Part shown: in pieces, positions 16,173-24,607 of the stretch
How positions within the stretch are numbered: the stretch's first letter is position 1
Layout: each line of letters opens with the position of its first letter
Assembly: GCA_944371605.1 (NCBI GenBank)
Contig: CALVXU010000013.1
Location: 1 to 36,086, forward strand
Direction: 5' to 3'
Length of the DNA stretch: 36,086 nucleotides
Source of the DNA: an uncultured Bacilli bacterium
Lineage (GTDB): Bacteria; Bacillota_I; Bacilli_A; RFN20; CAG-288
Notes under the pieces: generated by a model
Seen by the model: the letters and a program-made list of their open reading frames with translations, nothing else
Databases searched by the model: none
What the model was told of the DNA's origin: nothing
Translations under genes and position numbers: made by a program

Positions 16173-16998
16173 TAAAACTCATCAAAATAAAAAACTGATT
16201 AAACTATTTCAATTGATTTTTGATTATGTTTTAGAAAAATTGGATAAGAAAGGTGATTTCGAATTATCTTTATCACTAGTCAATGCTAAAGAACAACAGG
16301 AATTGAATAATAAGTATCGCCAAATAAATCGACCTACTGATGTTTTAACTTTCCCATATGAACAGAACAATACCGATGTAATAATTGATTTAGGTTCCAT
16401 AATCATTTGTCCTGAAATCGCTAAAAAACAGGCTAAAGAGTATGATCATCCATTCGAGCGTGAATTAGCTTTTCTTTTCATCCATGGGTTGCTGCATATT
16501 TTTGGATATGACCACATCAAAGAGGATGAAGCAAAAGTGATGTATGAATTACAAAATTCATTGTTAAACAACTTACCATATGATTTTTATACCGATATGA
16601 CTAAATTAAAAAAAGAGTTGAATAAAGCTCAAAATATGAGTATTGCGAAGTATTCTCATTTTAGAGTTGGGGCAGTTGTTGTGACTAAAGACTTTAAATA
16701 TCATCTTGGCTTTAATATCGAAAATGCTTCTTATCCTGCAACTGTTTGTGCTGAACGTGTTGCTCTATTCTCTACGTATGCTCAAGGATATAAAAAAGAA
16801 GATATCGTTGCGCTAGGTTGTATTACTGATTCCAAGCATATCGGAACTTGTTGTGGTGTGTGTCGACAAGTGATGTCAGAACTGATGCCGATGCACGCTC
16901 CGGTTTATATTTATTCAGCTAATTTTAAAGAAATGCTTAGGACTACTGTCAGTGAACTTTTACCATTCGCTTTTACACCCGAGGATCTGAATAAATGA
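16138..16998 (+). CDS. ybeY-cdd: Fusion of YbeY endoribonuclease and cytidine deaminase
   Basis: Residues about 1-150 are YbeY, a metal-dependent RNase for 16S rRNA maturation and ribosome quality control: NRPTDVLTFPY and HGLLHIFGYDH, with His116, His120 and His126 as metal ligands. Residues about 155-286 are a cytidine deaminase: YSHFRVGAVV, GFNIENASYPATVCAE (Cys204, Glu206) and CCGVCRQV (Cys239, Cys242), so zinc ligands and the catalytic Glu are intact. One uninterrupted frame links both. In Bacillus the order is ybeY, dgkA, cdd, era; here dgkA is missing, ybeY and cdd are joined, and era follows with a 4-nt overlap. GGAGG 10 nt upstream supports the start at 16138, inside the preceding gene. 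A GTG or ATG near residue 154 could also give a free deaminase (inference). Confidence 0.93.
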   Translation: MKKPIHQIDYLDKTHQNKKLIKLFQLIFDYVLEKLDKKGDFELSLSLVNAKEQQELNNKYRQINRPTDVLTFPYEQNNTDVIIDLGSIIICPEIAKKQAKEYDHPFERELAFLFIHGLLHIFGYDHIKEDEAKVMYELQNSLLNNLPYDFYTDMTKLKKELNKAQNMSIAKYSHFRVGAVVVTKDFKYHLGFNIENASYPATVCAERVALFSTYAQGYKKEDIVALGCITDSKHIGTCCGVCRQVMSELMPMHAPVYIYSANFKEMLRTTVSELLPFAFTPEDLNK

Positions 16999-17873
16999 AA
17001 AAGGTTGGACATGTTTGCGTCTTTGGCCGCGCTAATGCGGGCAAATCGACTTTAATAAATAAAATTTTAGGTTTCAATCTTTTACCAATGACTTCTAAAC
17101 CGCAGACAACGCGTGAAAACGTAAAAGCTATATATAACGATGATGAAAGTCAAATCATTTTTGTTGACACTCCTGGCATTTTTAAACCTCATGGAAAATT
17201 AGGAACCATACTTTTAAAAACCGCAAAAAGCTCACTGGAAGGTGTCGATGTCATCGTTTATGTTGTCGCCGCTGATGAAGCACCAAACTTTGAACTGACG
17301 CAATTGCTTTCTAAGATTGATATTCCTATCATCTTAGCTTATAACAAAATCGATAAAGTCAATGTCAAAATCGGTGAAGATAGATTATCTCGTTATTTGA
17401 ATTCTTTTGGTAAAAAAGCGATTGATGTAGTTCATCTATCAGCTAAAAATGGATATGGCCTTGACGATTTATTATCTAAAATCAAAGCTTTGCTTCCTTT
17501 TGGCCAAGAGGAATATAGCACTGAAATTGTTTCTGATCGACCGAGAGAATATATCATCAGCGAAATGATTCGTGAACAATGTATGATCTTTTTGAAAGAA
17601 GAGGTGCCACATTCGATTTTCATCGATATCAAGCACATTCAAGAGGAAGAAGATCGACTTGAAATAATCGGTGATATCATTGTTGAAAAGGATTCAGAGA
17701 GAGGAATATTGATCGGAAAAGGCGGCAAAATGATTTCGAAGATTTCACAGGCTTCGGAAAAAAGAATCTATGATTATTTTGGATTACCTACTTCAGTTCG
17801 CATGCTTGTCAAGACTATTAAGGATTGGCGTAATGATGACCGTTACTTAAAAAAATTCGGATTTGAAGAATGA
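16995..17873 (+). CDS. era: GTPase Era
   Basis: Essential GTPase that binds the 3' end of 16S rRNA during 30S assembly. G1 GRANAGKST near residue 11, G2 around KPQTTRENV, G3 VDTPG, G4 NKID and G5 LSAKNGYG are in order. A C-terminal KH domain begins near residue 195, with the RNA-binding GILIGKGGKMISK. The length of 292 aa is normal. It starts in an ATGA overlap with ybeY-cdd, and its own end overlaps recO by ATGA, so the three are almost certainly cotranscribed. It functionally matches YbeY, which also processes the 16S 3' end. Confidence 0.97.
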   Translation: MKKVGHVCVFGRANAGKSTLINKILGFNLLPMTSKPQTTRENVKAIYNDDESQIIFVDTPGIFKPHGKLGTILLKTAKSSLEGVDVIVYVVAADEAPNFELTQLLSKIDIPIILAYNKIDKVNVKIGEDRLSRYLNSFGKKAIDVVHLSAKNGYGLDDLLSKIKALLPFGQEEYSTEIVSDRPREYIISEMIREQCMIFLKEEVPHSIFIDIKHIQEEEDRLEIIGDIIVEKDSERGILIGKGGKMISKISQASEKRIYDYFGLPTSVRMLVKTIKDWRNDDRYLKKFGFEE

Positions 17874-18610
17874 TTAAGAAGCCATTAAATAATTTGACCG
17901 GTATCGTTTTGAATATTTCTCCTTATGGAGAAGATTCTGCCATTGTTGTTTTAGGTACTACAAATGGTTTATTAAATTTTGTTTCTAAACATCTTTATAA
18001 AATGAAAAATGCTATCAAACCTCTTTCAAATATCGGCACATTAGTCAATATCGATTTTCAACCTATTGATGAGACGATGAACATCGCTACATCTGCGAAT
18101 ACTATTCTTGATGTCACATCATTATATTCTTCGCTAGCATCAAGCTCATTTTTGTTTTTTTTAGCACAGCTATCTGTTCTTTTATTTTCGGAAGGTGATT
18201 ACTATCCTCTAAATGATGTCGAGTATTTATTAAATTCTTTAAAAAATGATGCTGATCCTTTATCTGTCTCATTACTACTTATCGGGTCTTTTTACAAAAG
18301 CTTAGGTTTAGTTCAAAACGTTAATTCTTGTGTCAGATGTAAAAGAACCCAAAATATCGTTACTTTTGATTTGAAAAGCGGTGGCTTTATCTGTGCTGAC
18401 TGCCTTGATAATCAGTCGATGGTGAAAGATAAAGAAGAATTATATGTTTTTAAATTTGTTTTTTCAGAAATAAATTCCATTAATGTCAACAGAAAAGTAC
18501 CAAGATATAGTGGGATGAAATTATTAAAAGAATTAACTCAATATTTATTGGAGTATTATGATTTAAAAAAATGTGAATCTCTTGAATTGTTTATGAACAG
18601 TTTAATTTAA
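17870..18610 (+). CDS. recO: DNA repair protein RecO
   Basis: Mediator that helps RecA onto single-stranded DNA in the RecFOR pathway. The N-terminal OB-fold (GIVLNISPYGEDSAIVVLGT) is followed by a helical part and a four-Cys zinc site: CVRCKRT and CADC, about residues 154-187. The length of 246 aa is normal for Bacilli. It overlaps era by 4 nt. The gene ends before a 35-nt gap containing TATAAT (18618-18623) and the strong glyS ribosome binding site. Confidence 0.9.
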   Translation: MIKKPLNNLTGIVLNISPYGEDSAIVVLGTTNGLLNFVSKHLYKMKNAIKPLSNIGTLVNIDFQPIDETMNIATSANTILDVTSLYSSLASSSFLFFLAQLSVLLFSEGDYYPLNDVEYLLNSLKNDADPLSVSLLLIGSFYKSLGLVQNVNSCVRCKRTQNIVTFDLKSGGFICADCLDNQSMVKDKEELYVFKFVFSEINSINVNRKVPRYSGMKLLKELTQYLLEYYDLKKCESLELFMNSLI

Positions 18611-18645
18611 AATTTAATATAATAATTTGTTGGAGGAAATCAAAA

Positions 18646-20034
18646 ATGAACAGATTTTCATTTGAAGAAATCACTACACATTTAATCACTTCTGGCTTTG
18701 TTTATCCCGGAAGCGAAATATATGGTGGATTAGCTAATTCTTGGGATTATGGACCCTTGGGAACTTTATTAAAAAATCATCTTAAAAATCTTTGGACCAG
18801 ACATTTTGTCCGTGGTATTGAATATAATGTGCAAATCGATCCAGCTATCATCATGAATCCTCGAGTATGGGAAGCGACTGGGCATGTCGCTAATTTCCAT
18901 GATCCTTTAGTCGATTGTAAGTATTGTCATAGCCGTTATCGAGCTGATGATTTGATCAAGGATCAAAAACCTGAATTAGATGTCGATAATATGCAGTTAG
19001 AAGAATTAAATGCTGAAATACAAAAAGGTGAAATCGTCTGTCCTAAATGTGGAAAAGCTGAATTCACTCCTATTCGTCAATTCCAAATGATGTTCAAAAC
19101 TTTTATGGGTGTCACCGAAGATAAAAGTTCAGTAGTCTATTTGCGACCTGAGACTGCTCAAGGTATTTTTGTCAACTTTAAGAATGTATTAAGAACTACT
19201 AGACGCAAATTGCCTGTCGGTATTTGTGATATCGGAAAATCTTTCCGAAATGAGATCACTCCAGGTAATTTCACATTTAGAACCCGCGAATTTGAACAGA
19301 TGGAAATCGAATTCTTTTTCAAACCTGGTGAAGATCAAAAATGGTTTGAATTTTATAAAGATAATTGTAAATCATTTGTTGAGAGACTAGGTCTTCGTGA
19401 TGAAAATGTGAGATTCCGTGATCATGAGCCGGCCGAATTAGCTTTCTATTCTCAGGCTACGACCGATATCGAATATGATTTCCCTACCATGGGCTGGGGT
19501 GAACTTATGGGTATCGCATGCCGTGGTGACTATGATTTAAAGCGTCACATGGAATCTTCCAAGGCTGACTTGACTTATCTTGATCCTGAGACTAATACTC
19601 GTTATATCCCACATGTTGTTGAGCCTTCATTCGGATTAGATCGTTTGATGTTAGCGCTTCTTTGTGATGCTTATGATGTCGAGACACTCGCTGATAACGA
19701 TAGTCGTATCGTCATGCACTTAGCTTATGAATTAGCACCCTATACAGTTGCGATTATGCCTTTAAGTAATAAGCTGTCTGATAAAGCGAAAGAAGTGTTT
19801 AATTTGTTAAAAGTTGATTTCGATTGTATATTTGATACAACAGGTTCAATCGGAAAACGATATCGTCGTGAAGATGCTATCGGCACTCCTTTCTGTATCA
19901 CTTATGATTTTGATTCAGAGACTGATCATATGGTAACAATACGTGAAAGAGATTCGATGAAACAAGAGAGAATCCCCATCACTGAGATCAAAGAATATAT
20001 ACGAAAAGCATTGGATTCTCATTTGGTAAAATAA
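18646..20034 (+). CDS. glyS: Glycyl-tRNA synthetase (alpha2, single-chain type)
   Basis: Class II enzyme of the one-chain eukaryote/archaea-like type, also used by many Bacilli, instead of the GlyQ/GlyS pair of Bacillus subtilis. GFVYPGSEIYGGLANSWDYGP is the family signature, and FQMMFKTFMGV, YLRPETAQGIF, the motif 2 region SFRNEITPG and motif 3 EPSFGLDRLMLALL follow. A zinc-like pair (CKYCHSRY and CPKCGKAE, between about residues 90 and 140) is present. The length of 462 aa is normal. TTGGAGG stands about 9 nt before the ATG. A TATAAT is just upstream but no -35 box, so a separate promoter is only possible. The stop overlaps dnaG (TAATG). No T-box leader. Confidence 0.97.
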   Translation: MNRFSFEEITTHLITSGFVYPGSEIYGGLANSWDYGPLGTLLKNHLKNLWTRHFVRGIEYNVQIDPAIIMNPRVWEATGHVANFHDPLVDCKYCHSRYRADDLIKDQKPELDVDNMQLEELNAEIQKGEIVCPKCGKAEFTPIRQFQMMFKTFMGVTEDKSSVVYLRPETAQGIFVNFKNVLRTTRRKLPVGICDIGKSFRNEITPGNFTFRTREFEQMEIEFFFKPGEDQKWFEFYKDNCKSFVERLGLRDENVRFRDHEPAELAFYSQATTDIEYDFPTMGWGELMGIACRGDYDLKRHMESSKADLTYLDPETNTRYIPHVVEPSFGLDRLMLALLCDAYDVETLADNDSRIVMHLAYELAPYTVAIMPLSNKLSDKAKEVFNLLKVDFDCIFDTTGSIGKRYRREDAIGTPFCITYDFDSETDHMVTIRERDSMKQERIPITEIKEYIRKALDSHLVK

Positions 20035-22010
20035 TGGATAATAACATATTTAAAGAAGTTGCCGATAAATCAGATATTGTTAAAGTTGTCAGCTATTTTT
20101 TGGGCAGTCAACAAGTTAAACGCAAGGGTAAGGTTTATTATTCTATCTGTCCTTTTCATAACGATCATCATCCATCGATGCGAATTGATCCTGAGCGTAA
20201 TATTTTTAAATGTTTCACTTGTGGTGAAGGCGGTGATTCGATTTCGTTTGCTGAAAAATATGGTCATTTAAGTCCTATTGACGCCTTGAAGAAAGTGGCT
20301 GAAATCTGTTCGATTCCTTTGAATTTAAAATCGTTTTCCAATGCGCGAGTTAAAAGCCTAAAAGACGAATATCCTAAAGAGGTTGATGCACTTGTAAAAT
20401 TATCAGAATTTTATGAATTGACTTTAAAAACAAGTGATGGAACTAAAGGTCGTCAGTATTTGGAATCACGCGGGATTGATGAAACCATTTGCAAACATTT
20501 TCATATCGGTTTTGCACCTAGCGATAGCAAATTAAGCATTGAGATGTTAAGAAATAATGGATTTGATATCGCTACTTTAGAAAAGGCAGGCATCATCGGC
20601 AATTCTTTTAATTTAGTCGATAGATATGAGAATCGATTGATGTTTCCAATAACTGATAATTATGGAAATGTCGTCGGTTTTTCTGGGCGCAGAATCACTG
20701 ATGATCAGCCTGGCGGAAAATATATCAATTATCCAGAAACTCCTCTCTTTGTCAAAAATAAAATCATGTATCATTTTGACAAAGCTAAGGAGACTATAAA
20801 TAAAGACAAATTCATCTACTTGGTTGAGGGATTCATGGATGTCATCGCTTTTGTTCGCTCGGGCATCAACTCAGTAGCTGGACTGATGGGAACGGCTTTG
20901 ACAGATGAACATTTACAAGCTTTATCAAATTCTAAAGTTCAAGTCAGATTAGCATTGGATTTTGATGAGCCTGGTCAATTAGGAGCTGAGAGAGCGATTC
21001 AAAGTTTGATCAATCACCATATTCAGTTCAAAATTGTTCGTCCTTATAAGAAAGCTAAAGATGCTGATGAAATATTGACTAAATTTGGTAAAAAAGGTTT
21101 GATTTCGGTTTATTCTAAATTACTAGATCCAGTTTTATTTTTATTAGCGAGACACTTGAAGGGAAGACAATTGCTCAGCGATTCTGATCAGATTGAAAAA
21201 TTTTTGACTTCTGCTCGAGCAGCTTTTAATAGTCTCAGTGCGATTGAACAATCACGTGATCTGAAAACTATTTCACAGGTCACTTTATTAGATGAAAATG
21301 TAATTTTGAAATTCTTAAAAGCTGATGAAGTTAAGCAAAGCAAAGTTAATGATTCAAATGGTTTTAAACCGAGAAAATTTTTTCCGCATGAAGAAGCTAA
21401 ACCATTCGTCAATTTCACTGTTGGTGGAAAGTATAAAAACATCAATGCGTTTGGCGATTATTTAAATGAGCTATCTACAATTAATACTTATGAAATACCT
21501 ACAGAAATGGTTAAATTAGAAGCTAACATTTTGCTTGATATAATGGAAAATAGACAAGCATTTGACCTTTATTTTTTAAGTCATATAACTCTGTTCTATC
21601 TACCATTTTATCAATTATCTTCTCTCATCAATGAGTTCTATTCTCTTAATCCTGATGCCACTTGTCTTGAGGATGAAGATATCGATAATTTATTATCAAT
21701 CATCAATATGAATAATAGTGTCAGTGTTGTTGATGATGACGATGCTTTTGATGTCTCAGACTATAATCGGGATTTGAATTTATCAAATAGCGAAAAAGAA
21801 CTACTTTCCAAACTATTAGAGTTGAGAAAACAAAAAGTTTCTTATTACGATTCATCCGAATTTTCAAAATTGATTGAGAAGGAAAAGACTTTTGCAGAAT
21901 ATGTTTCATATTATCGTAATGCGATTGCTGATGGAACGGCTGAAAACACTGATGTCAAATTAAAATTAGCTCAATATCGTCGAATATTGAGATTTAATGG
22001 GGATAAGTGA
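20034..22010 (+). CDS. dnaG: DNA primase DnaG
   Basis: Makes RNA primers for replication. An N-terminal CHC2 zinc finger (Cys39, His42, Cys60, Cys63) starts the protein, followed by the TOPRIM catalytic domain with YLVEGFMDVIA and the acidic LALDFDEPG. The C-terminal third is divergent and would contact the replicative helicase. Length is 658 aa, a little longer than the approximately 600 aa of Bacillus DnaG; the extra residues are in an acidic, Asp-rich linker around residues 545-575. It overlaps the glyS stop and has no ribosome binding site, so it is probably coupled. It is normally followed by rpoD; here a 2.2-kb insert intervenes. Confidence 0.96.
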   Translation: MDNNIFKEVADKSDIVKVVSYFLGSQQVKRKGKVYYSICPFHNDHHPSMRIDPERNIFKCFTCGEGGDSISFAEKYGHLSPIDALKKVAEICSIPLNLKSFSNARVKSLKDEYPKEVDALVKLSEFYELTLKTSDGTKGRQYLESRGIDETICKHFHIGFAPSDSKLSIEMLRNNGFDIATLEKAGIIGNSFNLVDRYENRLMFPITDNYGNVVGFSGRRITDDQPGGKYINYPETPLFVKNKIMYHFDKAKETINKDKFIYLVEGFMDVIAFVRSGINSVAGLMGTALTDEHLQALSNSKVQVRLALDFDEPGQLGAERAIQSLINHHIQFKIVRPYKKAKDADEILTKFGKKGLISVYSKLLDPVLFLLARHLKGRQLLSDSDQIEKFLTSARAAFNSLSAIEQSRDLKTISQVTLLDENVILKFLKADEVKQSKVNDSNGFKPRKFFPHEEAKPFVNFTVGGKYKNINAFGDYLNELSTINTYEIPTEMVKLEANILLDIMENRQAFDLYFLSHITLFYLPFYQLSSLINEFYSLNPDATCLEDEDIDNLLSIINMNNSVSVVDDDDAFDVSDYNRDLNLSNSEKELLSKLLELRKQKVSYYDSSEFSKLIEKEKTFAEYVSYYRNAIADGTAENTDVKLKLAQYRRILRFNGDK

Positions 22011-22025
22011 AGACAGTTGTAGCAT

Positions 22026-22055
22026 AGGATTGGTGTGACTAGTCTAAATCCTTTT
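22026..22055 (+). terminator. Possible weak terminator after dnaG
   Basis: AGGATT (22026-22031) pairs with AATCCT (22047-22052) and T-rich sequence follows; the loop contains the palindrome GACTAGTC. The stem is only 6 bp and the loop long, so the call is tentative. If real, the following cassette is a separate transcription unit. Confidence 0.35.
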
Positions 22056-22179
22056 ACACTATTTATATGTGATGTATTTCTTGTTAATAATGGCTTTATT
22101 TACACTAAAAGTTTGAGAATATATTAAATTTTATTGTTTATTATAGGTATTTAAATTTTTTTACTTTTTTGAATTTGGT
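22056..22179. other. AT-rich spacer between dnaG and the MazG-DUF2075 cassette
   Basis: This AT-rich spacer has no coding potential and no clear secondary structure. It has T-runs and scattered TATATT-like sequences. It is one of the longest gene-free parts of the window and lies at the insertion side of the cassette. No direct repeat or attachment site was recognised. Confidence 0.5.
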
Positions 22180-22215
22180 TTTACATATTTGCATACACAT
22201 TTTGATAAAAATGTG
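22180..22215 (+). promoter_or_regulatory. Predicted promoter with overlapping palindrome in front of the mazG-like gene
   Basis: TTTACA (22180-22185), an 18-bp spacer and GATAAA (22204-22209) give a plausible promoter. CACATTTT (22196-22203) and AAAATGTG (22208-22215) form an 8-bp perfect inverted repeat around GATA, overlapping the -10 box. Such a placement suits a repressor operator. The ATG at 22229 is only about 13 nt after the predicted start and has no ribosome binding site. Confidence 0.5.
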
Positions 22216-22228
22216 CTAAATTTATGTT

Positions 22229-22555
22229 ATGGATAAATTAGAAATTTTACGCAAAGAAATTGATAAATTTGTAGAAGAAAGAGATTGGAAAAAGTTTCAT
22301 TCTCCCGCAAACTTAGCAAAATCTATCTCGATTGAATCAAATGAACTTTTAGAATGTTTTCAATGGGATGAACAAAATTATGACTTGAATGCAGTTAAAG
22401 AAGAGCTTGCCGATGTCATAAACTATTGCATACAAATGTCACAAGTATTAAATCTAGATATTTTTGAAATTGTATTAGACAAATTAGAGAAAACAAAAGT
22501 TAAGTATCCCATCGATAAATGTAAATCCAAAGCGACAAAGTATAATAAATTATGA
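22229..22555 (+). CDS. MazG-like nucleotide pyrophosphohydrolase (RS21-C6 type)
   Basis: A 108-aa helical enzyme of the all-alpha NTP pyrophosphatase superfamily, which cleaves (d)NTPs to (d)NMP and pyrophosphate. The RDWKKFHSPANLAKSISIESNELLECFQW block matches the RS21-C6/MazG-like group closely. The metal ligands are Glu36 and Glu39 in SIESNELLE, and Glu59 and Asp62 in EELADVINY. It has no second MazG repeat and is of the short type. Its stop overlaps the following DUF2075 gene by ATGA. Ile codons are largely ATT and ATA, unlike ATC-rich neighbours such as glyS, suggesting acquisition from elsewhere. It could be housecleaning or nucleotide depletion; the substrate is unknown. Confidence 0.86.
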   Translation: MDKLEILRKEIDKFVEERDWKKFHSPANLAKSISIESNELLECFQWDEQNYDLNAVKEELADVINYCIQMSQVLNLDIFEIVLDKLEKTKVKYPIDKCKSKATKYNKL

Positions 22556-24414
22556 TTGTTTATTCAGGTAATATTAATAATTTCCACCAAGATGTAATAA
22601 ATGGTATTATTGCAGAACGCATCGAAGAAGGCTTTCGAAAAAATGGTATAAATCACAATAATCCACGCGAGCACCGTGCATTCGCTAACTCATTACCTCA
22701 AATCGATTCTATTTTTGATCCTGCGTTTGGAATCAATCGTGATTTGAATATAGCAATAGAATTTCAAATCCCATTAACCTCTAAACGAGTGGACTTCATC
22801 ATATCTGGAAAAGATAACAACGATAATCGAAATGCAATTATTATTGAATTAAAGCAATGGGAAGATATTGAATTAAGTAATAAACAAGATATTGTTATAA
22901 CTTTTATTGCCGGAGCTCTTAGAGAAGAAATACATCCATCGTATCAAGCTTATAGCTATGCTAAAACGATTGAAAATTTCAATCAATTTGTCCAAGAAGG
23001 TAATATTCATGTTATCCCATGTGCTTTTTTACACAATTTCATAGAGTCAAATCGAAGCAAAATTGAAGATATAAGATATGTAGATATCATTCATGAAGCC
23101 CCTATATTTTTGCAAGCTGACAGAAAAAAATTGGCTGAATTTATCAAAAAGTATGTCACTAAGGCGGATGATGGTGAGATATTATATGAAATTGAAAATG
23201 GTAGAATTAGACCGTCATTGTCGTTGCAAGATGAACTTGAAAAGATGATTAAAGGCAATGATTCTTTTGAGTTGCTTGATGAACAAAAGATAGCTTATGA
23301 AACAATTTTAGAAATATTAAATGAGAGCTTAAAAGACAACACAAAACATACTTTAGTAGTTCAAGGCGGACCTGGTACTGGCAAATCTGTGATTGCAATA
23401 AAAATTTTAGCAAAGTTAATAAGAAAAGGTTTTAATGTCGTATATACTTCTAAAAACCAAGCGCCACGCGAAGTTTACTATAAAAAACTTTCAAATGGTG
23501 ATTATAAAAAGAGCTATATTAAAAATCTATTTAAGGGCAGTGGAGCATTTGTTAATTCGACATCTAATGAATTTGATTGCATATTAGCAGATGAAGCACA
23601 TAGATTAAATGAAAAATCTGGCTTATACTCTAATTTAGGTGTGAATCAAATTAAAGAAATTATTAATGCCTCGAAAATAAGCGTCTTTTTTATCGATGAG
23701 GATCAAAGGATATCTTCAAAAGACATAGGTTCTATTGAAGAAATATCAAAATGGGCTAACTTGCTAAATTCAAAAATTCACCTTGGAAATAATTTAAAAT
23801 TGTCATCACAATTCAGATGTAATGGAAGCGATGCTTATTTAGCTTTTTTAGATAATTTATTAGAAATTAGAGAAACTGCAAACACTTCACTAGATAATAT
23901 AAATTATGATATCAAAGTATTTGATAATCCAAAATTGATGATGGATGAGTTGAGAGATAAAAATGCTGTTAACAATAAGACAAGGGTTTTGGCTGGATAT
24001 TGCTATGATTGGATTAGCAAAAAAGATAAAACGAAATTCGATATTATAATTGGCGATGATTTTAAAGCTCAATGGAATTTTAGTAATACTACAACTTGGG
24101 CAATTGATGAAGATTCTTTTGAACAAGTCGGATGCATTCATACGTGTCAAGGCTTAGAATTTGATTATGTTGGAGTGATTATTGGAAAAGATTTAATTTT
24201 TAGAAATGGGAAAATTCAAACTGATATAAAAGCTAGGGCTTCAACTGATAAGTCTTTGTCGGGTTTTAAAAATAATCCAAAGCATGCTAAAGATTGTGAA
24301 ACCATTATTAAAAATACTTATAGAACTTTATTATCTCGTGGTCAAAAAGGATGCTACATTTATTGTGAGGATTATGCATTAAGTAAACATATAAAAGAAA
24401 TGTTAAATAGATGA
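22552..24414 (+). CDS. DUF2075 nuclease-helicase
   Basis: A 620-aa protein of the DUF2075 family. The N-terminal part (about residues 1-210) has a PD-(D/E)XK-like pattern: Asp in SKRVDFIIS (about residue 80) and Glu-x-Lys in IIIELKQW (about residues 97-104), then a conserved HPSYQAYSYA. The C-terminal part is a superfamily 1-like NTPase: Walker A GGPGTGKSVIA (near 273), Walker B LADEAHRLNEKSG (near 345), a QFRCNGSD motif near 425, and HTCQGLEFDYVGVIIG (near 530), resembling motif V. All motifs are intact. No transmembrane segment. It is coupled to the mazG-like gene by ATGA. A nuclease attached to an NTP-driven motor fits nucleic-acid restriction or RNA processing; the actual target is unknown. 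Confidence 0.85.
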   Translation: MIVYSGNINNFHQDVINGIIAERIEEGFRKNGINHNNPREHRAFANSLPQIDSIFDPAFGINRDLNIAIEFQIPLTSKRVDFIISGKDNNDNRNAIIIELKQWEDIELSNKQDIVITFIAGALREEIHPSYQAYSYAKTIENFNQFVQEGNIHVIPCAFLHNFIESNRSKIEDIRYVDIIHEAPIFLQADRKKLAEFIKKYVTKADDGEILYEIENGRIRPSLSLQDELEKMIKGNDSFELLDEQKIAYETILEILNESLKDNTKHTLVVQGGPGTGKSVIAIKILAKLIRKGFNVVYTSKNQAPREVYYKKLSNGDYKKSYIKNLFKGSGAFVNSTSNEFDCILADEAHRLNEKSGLYSNLGVNQIKEIINASKISVFFIDEDQRISSKDIGSIEEISKWANLLNSKIHLGNNLKLSSQFRCNGSDAYLAFLDNLLEIRETANTSLDNINYDIKVFDNPKLMMDELRDKNAVNNKTRVLAGYCYDWISKKDKTKFDIIIGDDFKAQWNFSNTTTWAIDEDSFEQVGCIHTCQGLEFDYVGVIIGKDLIFRNGKIQTDIKARASTDKSLSGFKNNPKHAKDCETIIKNTYRTLLSRGQKGCYIYCEDYALSKHIKEMLNR

Positions 24415-24429
24415 TTTTTTAAATTGTTT

Positions 24430-24458
24430 TTGTGTCCAATATTTGTTAAGAATATAAT
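24430..24458 (+). promoter_or_regulatory. Predicted rpoD promoter P1
   Basis: TTGTGT (24430-24435), a 17-bp spacer and a perfect -10 TATAAT (24453-24458). This would give a leader of about 140 nt before the rpoD ATG. Confidence 0.68.
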
Positions 24459-24487
24459 CGATTTATTCGTCACATAAGTTTTAATAT

Positions 24488-24496
24488 TGATATAAT
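24488..24496 (+). promoter_or_regulatory. Predicted rpoD promoter P2 (extended -10)
   Basis: TGATATAAT is a perfect extended -10 (TG at 24488-24489, TATAAT at 24491-24496) 33 bp downstream of the end of P1. No good -35 box. The upstream decamer TTATTCGTCA (24463-24472) also occurs before dnaB. Confidence 0.55.
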
Positions 24497-24607
24497 CTAC
24501 AATAAATACCATCAACTATTCATTTTTTTATATCAGTGCTATAAATTTTCTTTTTAAACTTGAAAAAAGTGAATTTCTATTTAATACTTAAAATGGAGGT
24601 TTTTTTG

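Noticed and set aside
22011-24607. Insertion sequence or prophage boundary around the MazG-DUF2075 cassette
   Set aside because: No transposase, integrase, direct repeats or terminal inverted repeats were found on either side.
24560-24607. Longer rpoD start at 24560
   Set aside because: No ribosome binding site there, whereas GGAGG is 8 nt before the ATG at 24608.
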